64,000 nt of DNA from Cercis canadensis (Eukaryota > Streptophyta > Magnoliopsida > Fabales > Fabaceae): assembly GCA_003255065.1 (NCBI GenBank), contig QAOA01008810.1, positions 159,555 through 223,554 on the forward strand, given 5' to 3'. Every line of letters begins with the position of its first letter. Position 1 is the stretch's first letter. The notes under the pieces were generated by a model. That model saw only the letters and a program-made list of their open reading frames with translations. It searched no databases and was not told the DNA's origin. A program made the position numbers and the translations under genes. Positions 1 to 10,345 of this stretch are shown here, in pieces.

Positions 1-308
1 CATAATGCTAACATAAATAGGAATCACAATGCAACTAATTATGAAGAAGCAAATTCCTACTCTAATATAGGCGTTTCGCTCAAATCCGTAGTTCTATGTC
101 CTTACGTGCTTTACATACACAATCATCTGTGATATAATCAATAAGAAGAGTAGAAGATAACCATTTTAAGAAAAATCAGAAATGGTAGTCTTGTTTCCTT
201 TTAGCGTTAAAAATTTCATTATAAATCTCCATCTAAGTTTCCATATGATTCATTGAACCAAGCAGAATGGAGAGAAATTCCGTCCACCCTCTCCTCATAC
301 AGCTAGCG
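1..308. other. intergenic, nothing recognised
   Basis: AT-rich sequence without a supported gene, RNA or repeat. It lies just past the stop codon of the 48-codon ORF on the minus strand and could hold its 3' UTR, but no clear signal was seen. Confidence 0.5.
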
Positions 309-455
309 CTATATAATAGCTAAAGCCCATAGTATGATATCAGCTAGAACAACAAGCAAGAAGAAAAATATGATGATCCACCGCTGCGCCGCCGCCATGC
401 ACCACCATGCATGGTGCTGTGGCACCACCACCAAATCCTTAGGCTTCATTCTCAT
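309..455 (-). CDS. candidate 48-aa single-span membrane microprotein
   Basis: A single-exon ORF of 49 codons runs from ATG at 455 to TAG at 311-309. The product starts with a basic stretch (MRMKPKDLVVVP), continues with a His/Trp/Cys-rich segment (HHAWWCM, residues 14-20) and a short Ala/Gln/Arg/Trp linker, and ends in about 22 hydrophobic residues (27-48, IIIFFLLLVVLADIILWALAII) that would make one membrane helix. The base composition of about 365-445 is clearly richer in G+C than the flanks, as expected for coding sequence. I do not recognise the family. The reverse strand of the same stretch also has a 36-codon ORF, so a chance ORF in a GCC/CAC-rich patch is possible. Coding status is inferred, not proven. 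Confidence 0.4.
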   Translation of the reverse strand: MRMKPKDLVVVPQHHAWWCMAAAQRWIIIFFFLLVVLADIILWALAII

Positions 456-1027
456 GTGGGACTATAATTTAGAGCTGTGACTAAAAGGACATGATTTTGA
501 CATTACATAATCAACATTCTAAGTTGAGAAACTTATGTTGTCATGAGTAATCAGATAATGGATTTAAATAGGCTAGTAATCTTGACCAAAACAGCATACT
601 TTTAGCTATACGTTGACTACATCAAATCCACGTCCATTGTCAAGGGACAGATTTAGAAGGGTAATGACTTATTCTAATTAACTGTTTGGTTGATAACACC
701 AAAAAAACCCGGATAAGTCTCATCTTTGTTTGACTATTAATCTTTTTTTGGTAATAAGTTTGATTATTAATTTGATAGTCAAGTTTTCCTCATAATAGGA
801 CCTATTCTTATGAGAGCTCTTGTAGCAAAAGCTATTGATTCAGAGAGGGTAAAGTTGAAGCTAAATTGAGAGTCATAGTTATTATAAATTTAATGAAACT
901 AAAAATTCTAATACAGAAAGCATTAAGTATTAGAAAAATATTATTGACTAAAAAAATATATTTGTATTAATATGCGTATAATAATTCTTTCAAGATTTCA
1001 GTAGCAAAAAATAAATAAAAAAAGCTT
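456..1027. other. intergenic spacer between microORF and NQR 3' end
   Basis: AT-rich spacer. It probably holds the promoter of the 48-codon ORF at its left end and the 3' UTR of NQR at its right end (both minus strand). No repeat or RNA gene was recognised. Confidence 0.45.
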
Positions 1028-1427
1028 TCAAGATTTGCCTTGAAGTTGCATGGTAAATGCTTGCAAGGATAAAAGAATTAGCTTTAGCTTATTCTTGGCT
1101 TCTTCATCAATCAAGTCGCCATTGGTATTAAACTTGATTGGTGGAGGAATTGCATTGAGGAAGAACTCAGGTTTATTGATGAAATGTAGATCAAGAAACA
1201 CTCCAATTTGGCGAAGATGATACTGTGCAGCTCCCCCACCATATCTTCCTCCAGTACTCACTATGGCAGCAGCTTTCCCAGCCCAAACATTTGGTGGTCT
1301 TGATGCCCAGTCAAGTGCATTCTTTAAAGGTGCTAATAGAATAAGAAACCAAGAAAAGTTAATAAAACGAACCATGTGTATATGTGAAAGTTGAAACAAT
1401 AGGATAAGAGTAATGCTTCTGTTTATA

Positions 1428-1473
<46 letters not shown>

Positions 1474-2423
1474 GAGGCAGAATTGACATATATAATTGAA
1501 TTTGATGACATGTAGTTTAAATGGGATCTCACTTCAATTCAAATTTTGTCTGCTGTAATTTGTGAATTATACATCTAGCAAATTTGAGTTCAACAAAAGA
1601 ATTTGAATAGGATTATTTAAATCAAAATTTATCCACAATTGTGACATTAAGATTTGTATATTTATCATCGACCATAAGTATATGCTACATAATGTAAAAA
1701 TAATTAAAATACATTTGGTGTCATGTAATTATTTGTTTATATTTAAACAAGATAACGATATATATATAAAAATAATCACATGATTTTTGTCTTAAATCTT
1801 TTATGCCAAGTCTTACCACCCCACAGTAATAAACTCAAATCTTTTCCTTTGTTTTTTGTCTTCCGGCTTGCTCACCAAATAAAATATTCAAAAATCACTA
1901 TCACTATCACTTCAAGTCAAACAAAAAATGGCCGATTCAAGATTTTTGGTGGATGAGTTCATTTAGCTATTTCTCAATGGTAGCTGGGCAGAAAATGCAA
2001 GACATAAGATGAAGCAAGAGATGGTACCTTTGACAGAGTAATTATATTCAGGGGAAGCAAAGAGAATGCTATCAGCTTGAAGAATTTTATGGCGAAAAGC
2101 TTCCACTTGAGGAGGAAAAGTGCCCGGTTTCTCAAGATCAGTGTTTAGCATTGGCAGAGATGAAATGTCAATGTATTCGATTTGGATACCTTCAACTTCT
2201 CTTTTGCTTAGCTCGATTGCTAAAAGTCAACAAACTCCACAAATCAATACCAATATCCAGTGCATAGAAAATTTGAAGAAGAAAGAAAACAAGTAGAGAA
2301 AGATTATTTGTTTTTACCAGAACAAATAAGCCCTCTGTGGTATGATCCTTTTCGCAAAGAGCCACAAAGAGCTGCTACTTTGATCACCGGCTTTGCTGCA
2401 TCAACCACCACCACCCCTGCCAT
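1028..2423 (-). CDS. NQR: NADPH:quinone oxidoreductase (FMN reductase family)
   Basis: Three coding exons on the minus strand: 2423-2318, 2219-2028 and 1332-1028, all with GT-AG borders and consistent phase, giving 200 aa. The plant NQR family (about 196 aa in Arabidopsis) reduces quinones by two electrons using NAD(P)H and FMN, in the cytosol, and so avoids semiquinone radicals. The phosphate-binding loop is near GSLRKGS (residues 21-27), the SPEYNYS flavin motif is at 91-97, and APLKNALDW, GGRYGGG and FLDLHFINKPEF follow as in the family. The start is the first ATG of exon 1, 15 residues before the first beta strand. Intron 2 (695 bp) carries a (TA)n microsatellite. Identification is strong, since conserved blocks run along the whole protein. 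Confidence 0.93.
1431..1470. repeat. (TA)n microsatellite in NQR intron 2
   Basis: About 20 uninterrupted TA units inside the second intron of NQR. A likely length-polymorphic marker. Confidence 0.95.
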
Positions 2424-3464
2424 CTCTCTCTTTTCCTCTCTCTCACTTAGTCTAACCTTTTTTTTGACTATAAAAAAAGCATAACGATTGGCCAGTGGCT
2501 GCTCTGGTTTTTTTGTTTTTTTCTTCTAGGTCAAAAGTGTCTGCTCTGTTGCGTAAGCAATGATAATAAGTTTATTGACGTGTCGAAGATGAAATAGGTT
2601 GTATAGAATCTCACGTGAGATTAGATAGAAAAACCTAGTCCTTACCCTGGCAACAGTCACCCAATTTAACAGATTTTGCTGATGTAGCAGCAATTTGATG
2701 ACGTGGCACTAGGTTAGCATGCCACATCATGTCATGTCATATACAATCATCACTTGTGAGTGTCACGTCAGCAGATTCTAGCAAAAGAGGCCAAGAGAAG
2801 GATTAAATGGGTCCAATTTAAAAATTACACTGTCAAAATTAAAAGTTTTCAAAAATTAGGTTAACTAAAATTGTAATTAAACCAAGTGTAGGCTGGGCAA
2901 AATGTCAGAATCCCACAATACCTATCTACAAAATGAGCCTTTAGCTCAATTGGTACATGTTTGAGCTTGGACATGGCTATTTTCCCCTTTAACCCCCTTC
3001 CCCTTCTCCCTCGCTAAAAGATCACATCCATTCCTTGGAGAAATGATAAAATCTTTTAACAGAAAACAAAGAACAAAAGAAATCACAAAGTTTGTGTACA
3101 TAGTTGTATATAAATTAGAAGTTGAAATGGGGTTTGTTGAATTCAACTTGTATTACAGCGTAGTCTTTGTGGCTAAAAAGTTATTTACATATCAACTGTA
3201 CAACCTCATGGAGTCTGAATCATTCAAATAGTGCAAATGATCAATCAATCAGATCCAAAATCACAGGAGTGAAAACTCCATTAACCCAATAATCATCAAG
3301 GTATATTAAAAGGGGAAAACGAAAGAGATGGTTCATAACATAAGAACATAACCTGAATGGTACAAACCTATGATACATAAGGAAAATGAACTAATCAGCA
3401 TCATTCCTATATGGTCAATTTTCCATGTTATTGAACAGTATTTTTTTTTATATGTTACTTGGAC
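2424..3464. other. intergenic: NQR promoter side and spacer
   Basis: Holds the upstream region of NQR (minus strand). At about 2680-2785 there is a patch with inverted short motifs (TGATGACGTGGCA, TGCCACATCATG, GTCACGTCAGCAG) that may be a degenerate MITE. A tRNA-like A-box stretch (TTAGCTCAATTGGT, 2941-2954) has no convincing B box. No gene was found. Confidence 0.4.
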
Positions 3465-4468
3465 AGCTCCTTCTGCTTGTCCTTGTTGTGGGTTTGGGTC
3501 ATCGGAACTATAAACACCACCTGGCACAGCAAAGCTAGCTGAAAATGTCACAGAGGCTATCAATATGGCCACAAGAGCAATTGTGTTAATTCTATCCCTG
3601 ATCCATTCGAATTTTGGTGTTACTTGGCTGTGACGCAACATCCTTATTACCTTATCGATTCGGCTGCAGAACTTAGAATTGCATATGATACGAACTGCAA
3701 AGAAATAGGGAATGAGAATGAAATTAATAAGTTGAGGTGACAAAATGTGAGTGAATCTAGTGAAACTTAAATTGTGTCAATTGTATCAATGTAACGTTAG
3801 ATAGTGTTAAAGTAACATTGCTCTTATATAATATAAGTTGCTTACCCATATTAATAGAGAAATGGTAGTGACACCACTAAAATCTCATCAGTGGTGAAAT
3901 TTGGTAAGAAAACATTACTTGTATTAAATACTATATATGTAGATATCAATCATACCTCTCGAATTGTCATAGTACTTCACATTGCGTTAGACCAACAACT
4001 ATACCTGTTAGACCTTCATTATTCCGGATGCTCAGGTCGATCCTCTTATCACGAGTGAGAGAGAACAGAACATCAAGGTAGAAATGCCTTGAAGCTAAAT
4101 GCAATGGAGTGTTTCCATTCTTATATCTCATTTATAGTGAGCTGCTTAACATTCTGATTTCTCAAAAGGTATTTCACCACATTATCTTTTCTATTTTTTG
4201 CAGCAACGTGAAGAATGTTTTGATCCTTCTTGTTGAGCAAATTAGTGGCAATAGGCCACTCTTGTTGAAGAAATTCCTTGACCACCTCAACATGGCCTTT
4301 TTTGCAAGCAAGGTGTATAGGACAATGGCCCTTTTTATTCCACTCTACGGCGGCTTGTGTAGATTTTTCTAACAGTATACGGACCCCTTGAAGATAGCCA
4401 ACGGATGCTGCATAGTGAAGGGGTAATCCCCCATCTTCATCTCTTAAATGAGTCTGTATCATATTTGA
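3465..4468 (-). pseudogene. broken partial copy of ANK-PGG gene
   Basis: Lies 65 bp past the stop codon of the intact ANK-PGG gene, on the same strand. It has an exon-2-like part (about 4468-4005: RDEDGGLPLHYAA, CPIHLACKKGHVEVVKEF, QNILHVAAK) and an exon-3-like part (about 3665-3465: FEWIRDRINTIALVAILI, FAVPGGVYSS). Breaks: no exon 1; a one-base frameshift near 4129 (frame ends at NEI, while the homologous continuation GNTPLHLASRHFY is in another frame); and a deletion of roughly 460 bp that joins the PGG motif to the C-terminal tail, removing three membrane helices. The tail is read in the wrong frame. The 25 bases at 3472-3496 match the intact gene's 4564-4588 at 24 positions. A recent truncated tandem duplicate. 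Confidence 0.85.
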
Positions 4469-4532
4469 CAAAAGCAAAAAAAAAAAAAGAAAGAAAAAAG
4501 AAAAGAAAAGAGCTAAACTAGAGAGCAACATA

Positions 4533-7500
4533 TCAATATGGATCATCCAATGCATCTCTATGAGACAGCTCCTTCTGCTTGCCCTTGTACTTCAATTTTT
4601 TAGAATAATGCTCTTGGTCAATCAATTTAGAATACCTTCCATAAAGAGTGATCCAAATCCTCAACGCAATGTTGGACAAATGATGCAATGGAGCAAAGGT
4701 AGAGTGATATCTGAGAGGAAAAGCTAATAAGCAGAAGGCTACAAAGATAAAGGACACGAAGATGATTCCGATGATGGTTATAATGTTGGCAAGCCAAGAA
4801 GCATTGCTCACATTTAAACGAACAGCAGCCATAAATGCCACAGTCATTGCCAAAATGGCCATACTCACCAAATGCAATGCAAATTTATATACCTGTCTAA
4901 CCAAATGATAATCATCAAGTTGTGTCCACAAGAGAATGAAAGATGCTGCTGTGGAGCTATAAGTAGCTACTGCATTGCAAATTGCATATACTTGGAACAT
5001 TGTTCTATGAACCAAAACTGCCATGCATTGTGTTTTATGTTCTTTGATCTCACCAGAACTGTAAACACTACCTGGCATAGGCACAGCAAAACCAGCTGCA
5101 AATGACACGGTGGCTATCAATATGGCCACAAGCGCAACTGTGTTAATTCTATCTTTGATCCAATCCACTTTGGGTGTTTCTGGGTGTCCATGTAAAACTC
5201 TTCTTCCATTTTCAGTTTGTTCTCCACCAGCACTAAATAGAATCCAATGTGATAGTTTCTTCAAAGAAATAAAAAAACAGAATAATATTAAGCATTTTTT
5301 TTGTGCAGAAAGATTTGAACTAGAGATCTTTTGTAAATTATACTATATATGCTCTTGTCAAACACATAAATCATGCACCTAACAAGTACATATATTTGAA
5401 ATATTTATTTCATATTAGAAGATAATTATAAAAACAATAATCACATTTGTTGTTATAGGCCACTTTCCAGCAAGAATGTAGATATACCACCACACCAAAA
5501 TGTTGAGAAATGGAATCAAACCAAAGTTTTAAGTGAGGTGAATGATCTCAGCAACTGCTGAACCCACCCCATGGGGCTATTAAAAACTTAATTGGATTAT
5601 AAACTGTCTAATTGAAATATGGGACTGTAAAATGTAGTAGTACAATGATTCTACCAATTATCATTTTATGTATCAAGAATTAGTGACTTATGATCTATTT
5701 CCCCTCTAATCATTAGTAGTGGTGCTATTTGCACTTCAAATTCATCCTCTGAGTTCACAAGCTAATTTAGGTAAAAGCATATGAAAGGATTGTAACTAAT
5801 CATTAGCATTATATTGATATGTACGTTATATAGACATTAGTCATACCTCTTGAACTGTCCTAGGTACTTCACTATGCACCAAAAACATATCTAGAGCTGT
5901 TAAACCTTCGTTATTCTGAATGTTCAGAACAGTCTTCTCATCTTGTGTCAGAGAGAACAAAACGTCAGGGTAGAAGTGCTTTGATGCTAAATGCAAAGGA
6001 GTATTTCCATCTTTGTCTCTCCCACTTATAATGCGCTTGTCAATCTTGGAGTTTCTCAATAGAAATCTCACCACATTATCCTTTCCATTGTTTGCTGCAA
6101 CATGGAGAATGTTTTGACCTTTTTCATTGAGCAAACTTGTGGCAACAGGCCACTCTTGTTCAAGAAATTCCTTGACCACCTCAACATGACCTCTTTTGCA
6201 AGCGAGGTGTATAGGACATTGGCCCTTTGTATTCCATTCTGCAGAAAATACAGTAAATTTTTTTAACAGTATACGCACCCCTTCAACATAACCCGTGGAT
6301 GCTGCATAATGAAGGGGAGTTCCTCCATCTTCGTCTCTTACATACATAAGCTCAGATCCTTTCTTCAATATCTCCTCTAACAAAGCTACAATTAAAACCA
6401 AAGATAAAGTGAAACAAAAACAGAAATGCTTGCAGGAAAAAAAAAAATTACTAAAAGTACAAAACTACATAAGCTCATATTCTTGAACTCTTTCATAAGC
6501 TTTGAAATTTTTACTCACATATGTGGACTAGGGTTATCCATTCTTGTGTAGACATATAAATGGCGAACTTGACAGATGAATTTACCTATTAATCAGTAAC
6601 GAATCCAAAAGTAACTTAATAGAGAGCCAAACTACAAAAGTAAGAGACTCCCAAACATTTCTCTTAAGAATTTGATTAAAAATTTTGAAACATGGGGCCA
6701 GTGCCCCCTGTTGGATCCATCACCGCCTACAATAGTAGGTTTTATATGTAAGTATTACCCTACCCATGAAACTCACTTATTTGTGTCTAGTATATAAGAA
6801 TTTCTCAATAAGGGATTATTTGGTCTGAGAGAAGCACATACCTGATTTTCTTACATTTATGGCAGAATGAAGAGGAGAGTTGCCATGGCAGGAGCTTAGT
6901 AGTGGATGACTTAAGGGAGGACGAAGGGGAGAGTTGCCATCACAGCAACTTAGTAGTGGCATGTCATCAGGGAATGGAGTTTGCAGCAGAAGATTAAGAA
7001 TTTCCATATTTGATGTGAGAACTGCCAAATACAATGGTGACCTATCTGACTTATTCAAATAATGTATCATGGGTTTATCTGCAAGATAAATGAGAACAAC
7101 CCCATTAACATGACTGCTATACACAGCCTCATGCAATGGAGTATTCCCATATTCATTGCTTATTCTTGTTATCTTCTCATCATCTCTATAACTCATAGCC
7201 GCAGATTTTGATTTTTGTGCAGCATATTGGGACAGAATCACCTTTATTACATTCGAATTCTTAGCTCTGGCAGCAACATGCAGAGCCGTGTCGCCTTTTA
7301 CGCTTCTCTTGGTGAGAAGATCTGGAAAGTGATGTGCAATCAGTTCTACAATCTTTTCTTTCCCAAAATCTGCTGCAACATGAAGCAGTGACTCGCCTGC
7401 ACTTCCCACTTGATCAAAAATCTCATTTAATGGTACTTTCTTCTCTAGAGATGCTTTTTCCAATTCATCAACAAAACCATCTGGATCTCCCTTTTTGACA

Positions 7501-7667
7501 GCCTCGTATAATTCAAAACTCATAAAGTTAATGCCACGAAATAGTATCTCTTGAATATGTCTCTCATGTGCATTGCTGAATTTCGCTTTCAGTATTTCCA
7601 CCCTCTTCTTGCATCTCTGTCTCCAGTTTGAATCACTGCGTTCCTTGGGAATTTGCGCATCATTCAT
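4533..7667 (-). CDS. ankyrin repeat protein with PGG domain (ITN1/ACD6-like)
   Basis: Three exons on the minus strand: 7667-6842, 6385-5847 and 5258-4533, giving 696 aa; the phases fit (1, then 0). An exon 3 start at 5258, after a pyrimidine-rich tract and AAG, is the choice that keeps frame and family sequence (KLSHWILFSAG). Residues about 30-450 hold ankyrin repeats (ESLLHVAADFG, GDTALHVAARA, GNTPLHEAVYS, GTPLHYAASTG, CPIHLACKRGH, GNTPLHLASKH). Residues about 483 onward hold a PGG domain with four membrane spans (starting INTVALVAILIATVSFAAGF). The PGG motif is altered to PMPGS. Family members sit in the plasma membrane and act in defence, salt stress or cell death; the exact role here is unknown. 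A 54-bp in-frame tandem duplication lies in exon 1. The start is the first in-frame ATG. Confidence 0.9.
6869..6960 (-). repeat. 54-bp in-frame duplication in ANK-PGG exon 1
   Basis: The block at 6869-6906 is repeated at 6923-6960 with a period of 54 bp, so LLSCCDGNSPL recurs as LLSSCHGNSPL 18 residues later. It lengthens one ankyrin repeat without shifting the frame. Confidence 0.85.
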
Positions 7668-8972
7668 GATTCTCCCCAAACCTTAAATCAAATGCAAACA
7701 CAGTACTCTCAAATTTTTTCTTGTGTATGATTTCACGTAAAATTTCACGTCAATGCGAGTTTGTTCATAGAAAATTGAGGAATTTTTTTTTTTTTTTAAA
7801 AGATATGAGAATTTTAATTAGTGTGAATTTAGTAGAAGCGAGTTTGATGGAAGTGATAAGAATGGCAAGATAGAGATAACTAATCATGGTAAAGGAAAAC
7901 ACAAGTAAAAGGATATCCTAAAAAAAATTAAAGGTCACAAATTGAAGTCTCTATTTCTTAATATTCCTAACTAGATGACCAAAAAAAAAAAATGGGAAAA
8001 GAGTCCATATATATATATATAACAATGTTAATCTGTCCATGGCCAATTCGAGTTAGGTCAAAAAACGAATTTAATTGGGCTTAATTTTTGAGGCCCAAGC
8101 TCTATAAATAAATGCTTCAGCTTGATTTGTATTATTTTATTATTATTAAATTAAATATTATTTTTAAAATAAACAATAATAAATAAATAAATGAAAAATA
8201 AAATAAAAAATAGTGTCGGCCAAAAAAAATCCAAATTTAATTAAGTTTCAAAATTCAAGTCTTAATATAATTTTATATAGATTACATCCTAGTTTTAAAT
8301 GGATCAAACCTAAAATTGACACTATTAAATATATATATATATAGAGAGAGACTATAGACACGATATGATAAGTATATAATTTATTATTATATTGTTAAAA
8401 TAGATATAAATATATTTTATACAATGCAGTTAATAATTTAATATGACATTAATTAAAATAATATAATTATTTTTACTAATTAATAAAATATTCTTATTGT
8501 CAATTAATAATAAATTTATTTACTAGCAAATATCACATTCAATTAATAATTTTTCTATTTATTATATTTTACATGACATAAAAATAGTAAATAAATTTTA
8601 TAAAATTAAATGTTTATTTTTCTAAAAAAAATTAAGAATCACATTGGTATACATTATTTCAAAAAATGCACTGAAAAACAACAAGATAAAGAGGGTGCTT
8701 TCCACTTCTTCTTTTTTTTTTTTCTTTTAGGACTCTATTTATTTCATTTTCAGTGGTTGTTAGGAATAAAAAGAAAGCCGACAACTGAAGAAACGAGAAC
8801 AACTAGGCTAATGTCCTCACTCGTTTCTGGATTCCTTTACCANGCTCATAAAAGACACCTAGGCCAGAGACTTTCCGAAATAAATAAGCATTTTCAAAAA
8901 ATAAAATAATCAAGTAAAAATAGTAAAATGATGGAGAAAAGGGAATATAATAAAAGGTGGTTTTTTTTAAAT
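7668..8972. other. intergenic between ANK-PGG and HPAT, very AT-rich
   Basis: The left part is the promoter side of ANK-PGG. Around 8030-8300 there are phrases typical of decayed plant repeats, and 8100-8640 is almost pure A/T. A single N lies at 8843. No gene was seen. Confidence 0.45.
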
Positions 8973-9150
8973 ATTTTTTATATTTATGTAGTATCTTATA
9001 CTATATGAGATTAGTTAATATAAAAATGACATATGTACAAATTAATTATTTTTAAATTTATTTAAAAAAATAAAATAAATTATATTTATATTTAATAAAA
9101 TATAAAAATTATGTGTGATTGTCAATTAGTATAGTATAACATACTCATAT
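8973..9150. repeat. MITE family A, copy 1 (degenerate)
   Basis: Shares the order GTAGTATNTTATACTA ... GACATATGTACAAATTAA ... TTTTTAAATTTATTTAAAAA ... TATGTGTGATTGTCA ... TAGTATAACATACT with copies at 28346-28535 (opposite orientation) and 30955-31156. The ends are inverted versions of each other (TATGTCATACTA type). Size about 180-200 bp. Confidence 0.7.
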
Positions 9151-9189
9151 CCTCATTAAATCTCCGATAAGAAAATAGATAAACAACTT

Positions 9190-10345
9190 TAATGTCTGGC
9201 GCAGCCATCACATCCCCGTAGAAGGAAGACTTCTGCAACTGCAAGTACAGAATCGCTTCTATCTTCTGTCTGATCCCGGATCCAAAATCATTGTCAAATC
9301 TCTCTGTGTCTCTCTGTCACAACCAAAAGGTGCACATCTCATCTCCTTCTCTGATCTCAAAGGCAACTCTCAGTAAATGCAACTCCTTTCTTTTTCTTCT
9401 TCTCTAATATTTTTATTAAGGTTTCTTTGACTGCGAACCCTTTTCCCTTTCTGGGTCTTCTTCTTTATGTTTGCTTCAGGTAGTTTCTGATTTCCCATTT
9501 GGGTTTCTGGATAGGACTTCAAATTGGTAACTGCTAATTACTGTGACTTAATCTTCTTAGTTTTGATTTATTAATTTCGTATAGTTGGTAATAAGTGATG
9601 GTTTAGAATGTGTTTGATCCAAATCCTGAAAGTGATGCACTCATTATTATTTTACTTTCTTTTCGCCCCTGTTTGGCTTCTAGGAATGTTTTGTTTCTTC
9701 ATTTTTTGATTGTGACTTTAATGCCTGTACAGTATCTAATGCCATGCAATGCAAATTGAATATAAAGTTTTGTCTTTTGGTGTCTCCAAAGTTGTGAATT
9801 ATATTTCATAGTTTAGTTAGTCAATGATTGATCTTTCTGAGGAGAGTTTTCTTGATTTAACCTTTTTGGAGGTGGAGATATTGCATTACTTATCCCTCTC
9901 TGATTGGTTAAATTGCTCTGGTTCTATATGTTGACTGCTAATGGCAGTTGAAATTTTGGAGAAATCTTCTGCACTTGTTAATTAGGATTGTAATAACAAA
10001 ACTTTCAAATAAAATTGCTACCACTTAATGCATTGTCTAGTAGTTCAAACGTATTTGATAGGTTTATTTCAATATATTTGAGTTGACTTATTGCATGATC
10101 TGAGAAACTTCGATTTTATTTTCCAGAAACTATACGGTGAGCTCTTCTGTTGATGTCTTATTTGCTCTTGGTTATTGGGAGTGCTCGAGGAGACTTCGTC
10201 ATGGTCTGCTAATGAAATGAGATATGCACATTGGGAATGATAGTTGTGTTTTTATAAGGTTCACAGAGGAGAGAACTTGCTCTATAAAGAACTGAAGAAA
10301 GTTCTGGCTCATGATAATTTGATAAATATCTGTGATAGGAAGACC
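9190..10345 (+). other. 5' leader region of HPAT gene
   Basis: A less AT-rich block at about 9196-9375 with CT-rich stretches looks like a first non-coding exon. A long T-rich intron-like segment follows, and a second leader piece begins after TTTTCCAG at about 10127. No in-frame ATG precedes the chosen start at 10346. The exact leader exons need transcript data. Confidence 0.5.

Noticed and set aside
2936..3020. tRNA-like start TTAGCTCAATTGGT
   Set aside because: No B box, no cloverleaf and no anticodon arm; at most a SINE remnant.
4109..5382. Plus-strand ORFs over the ANK-PGG gene and its copy
   Set aside because: Antisense shadows; the minus strand carries clear ankyrin and PGG sequence.
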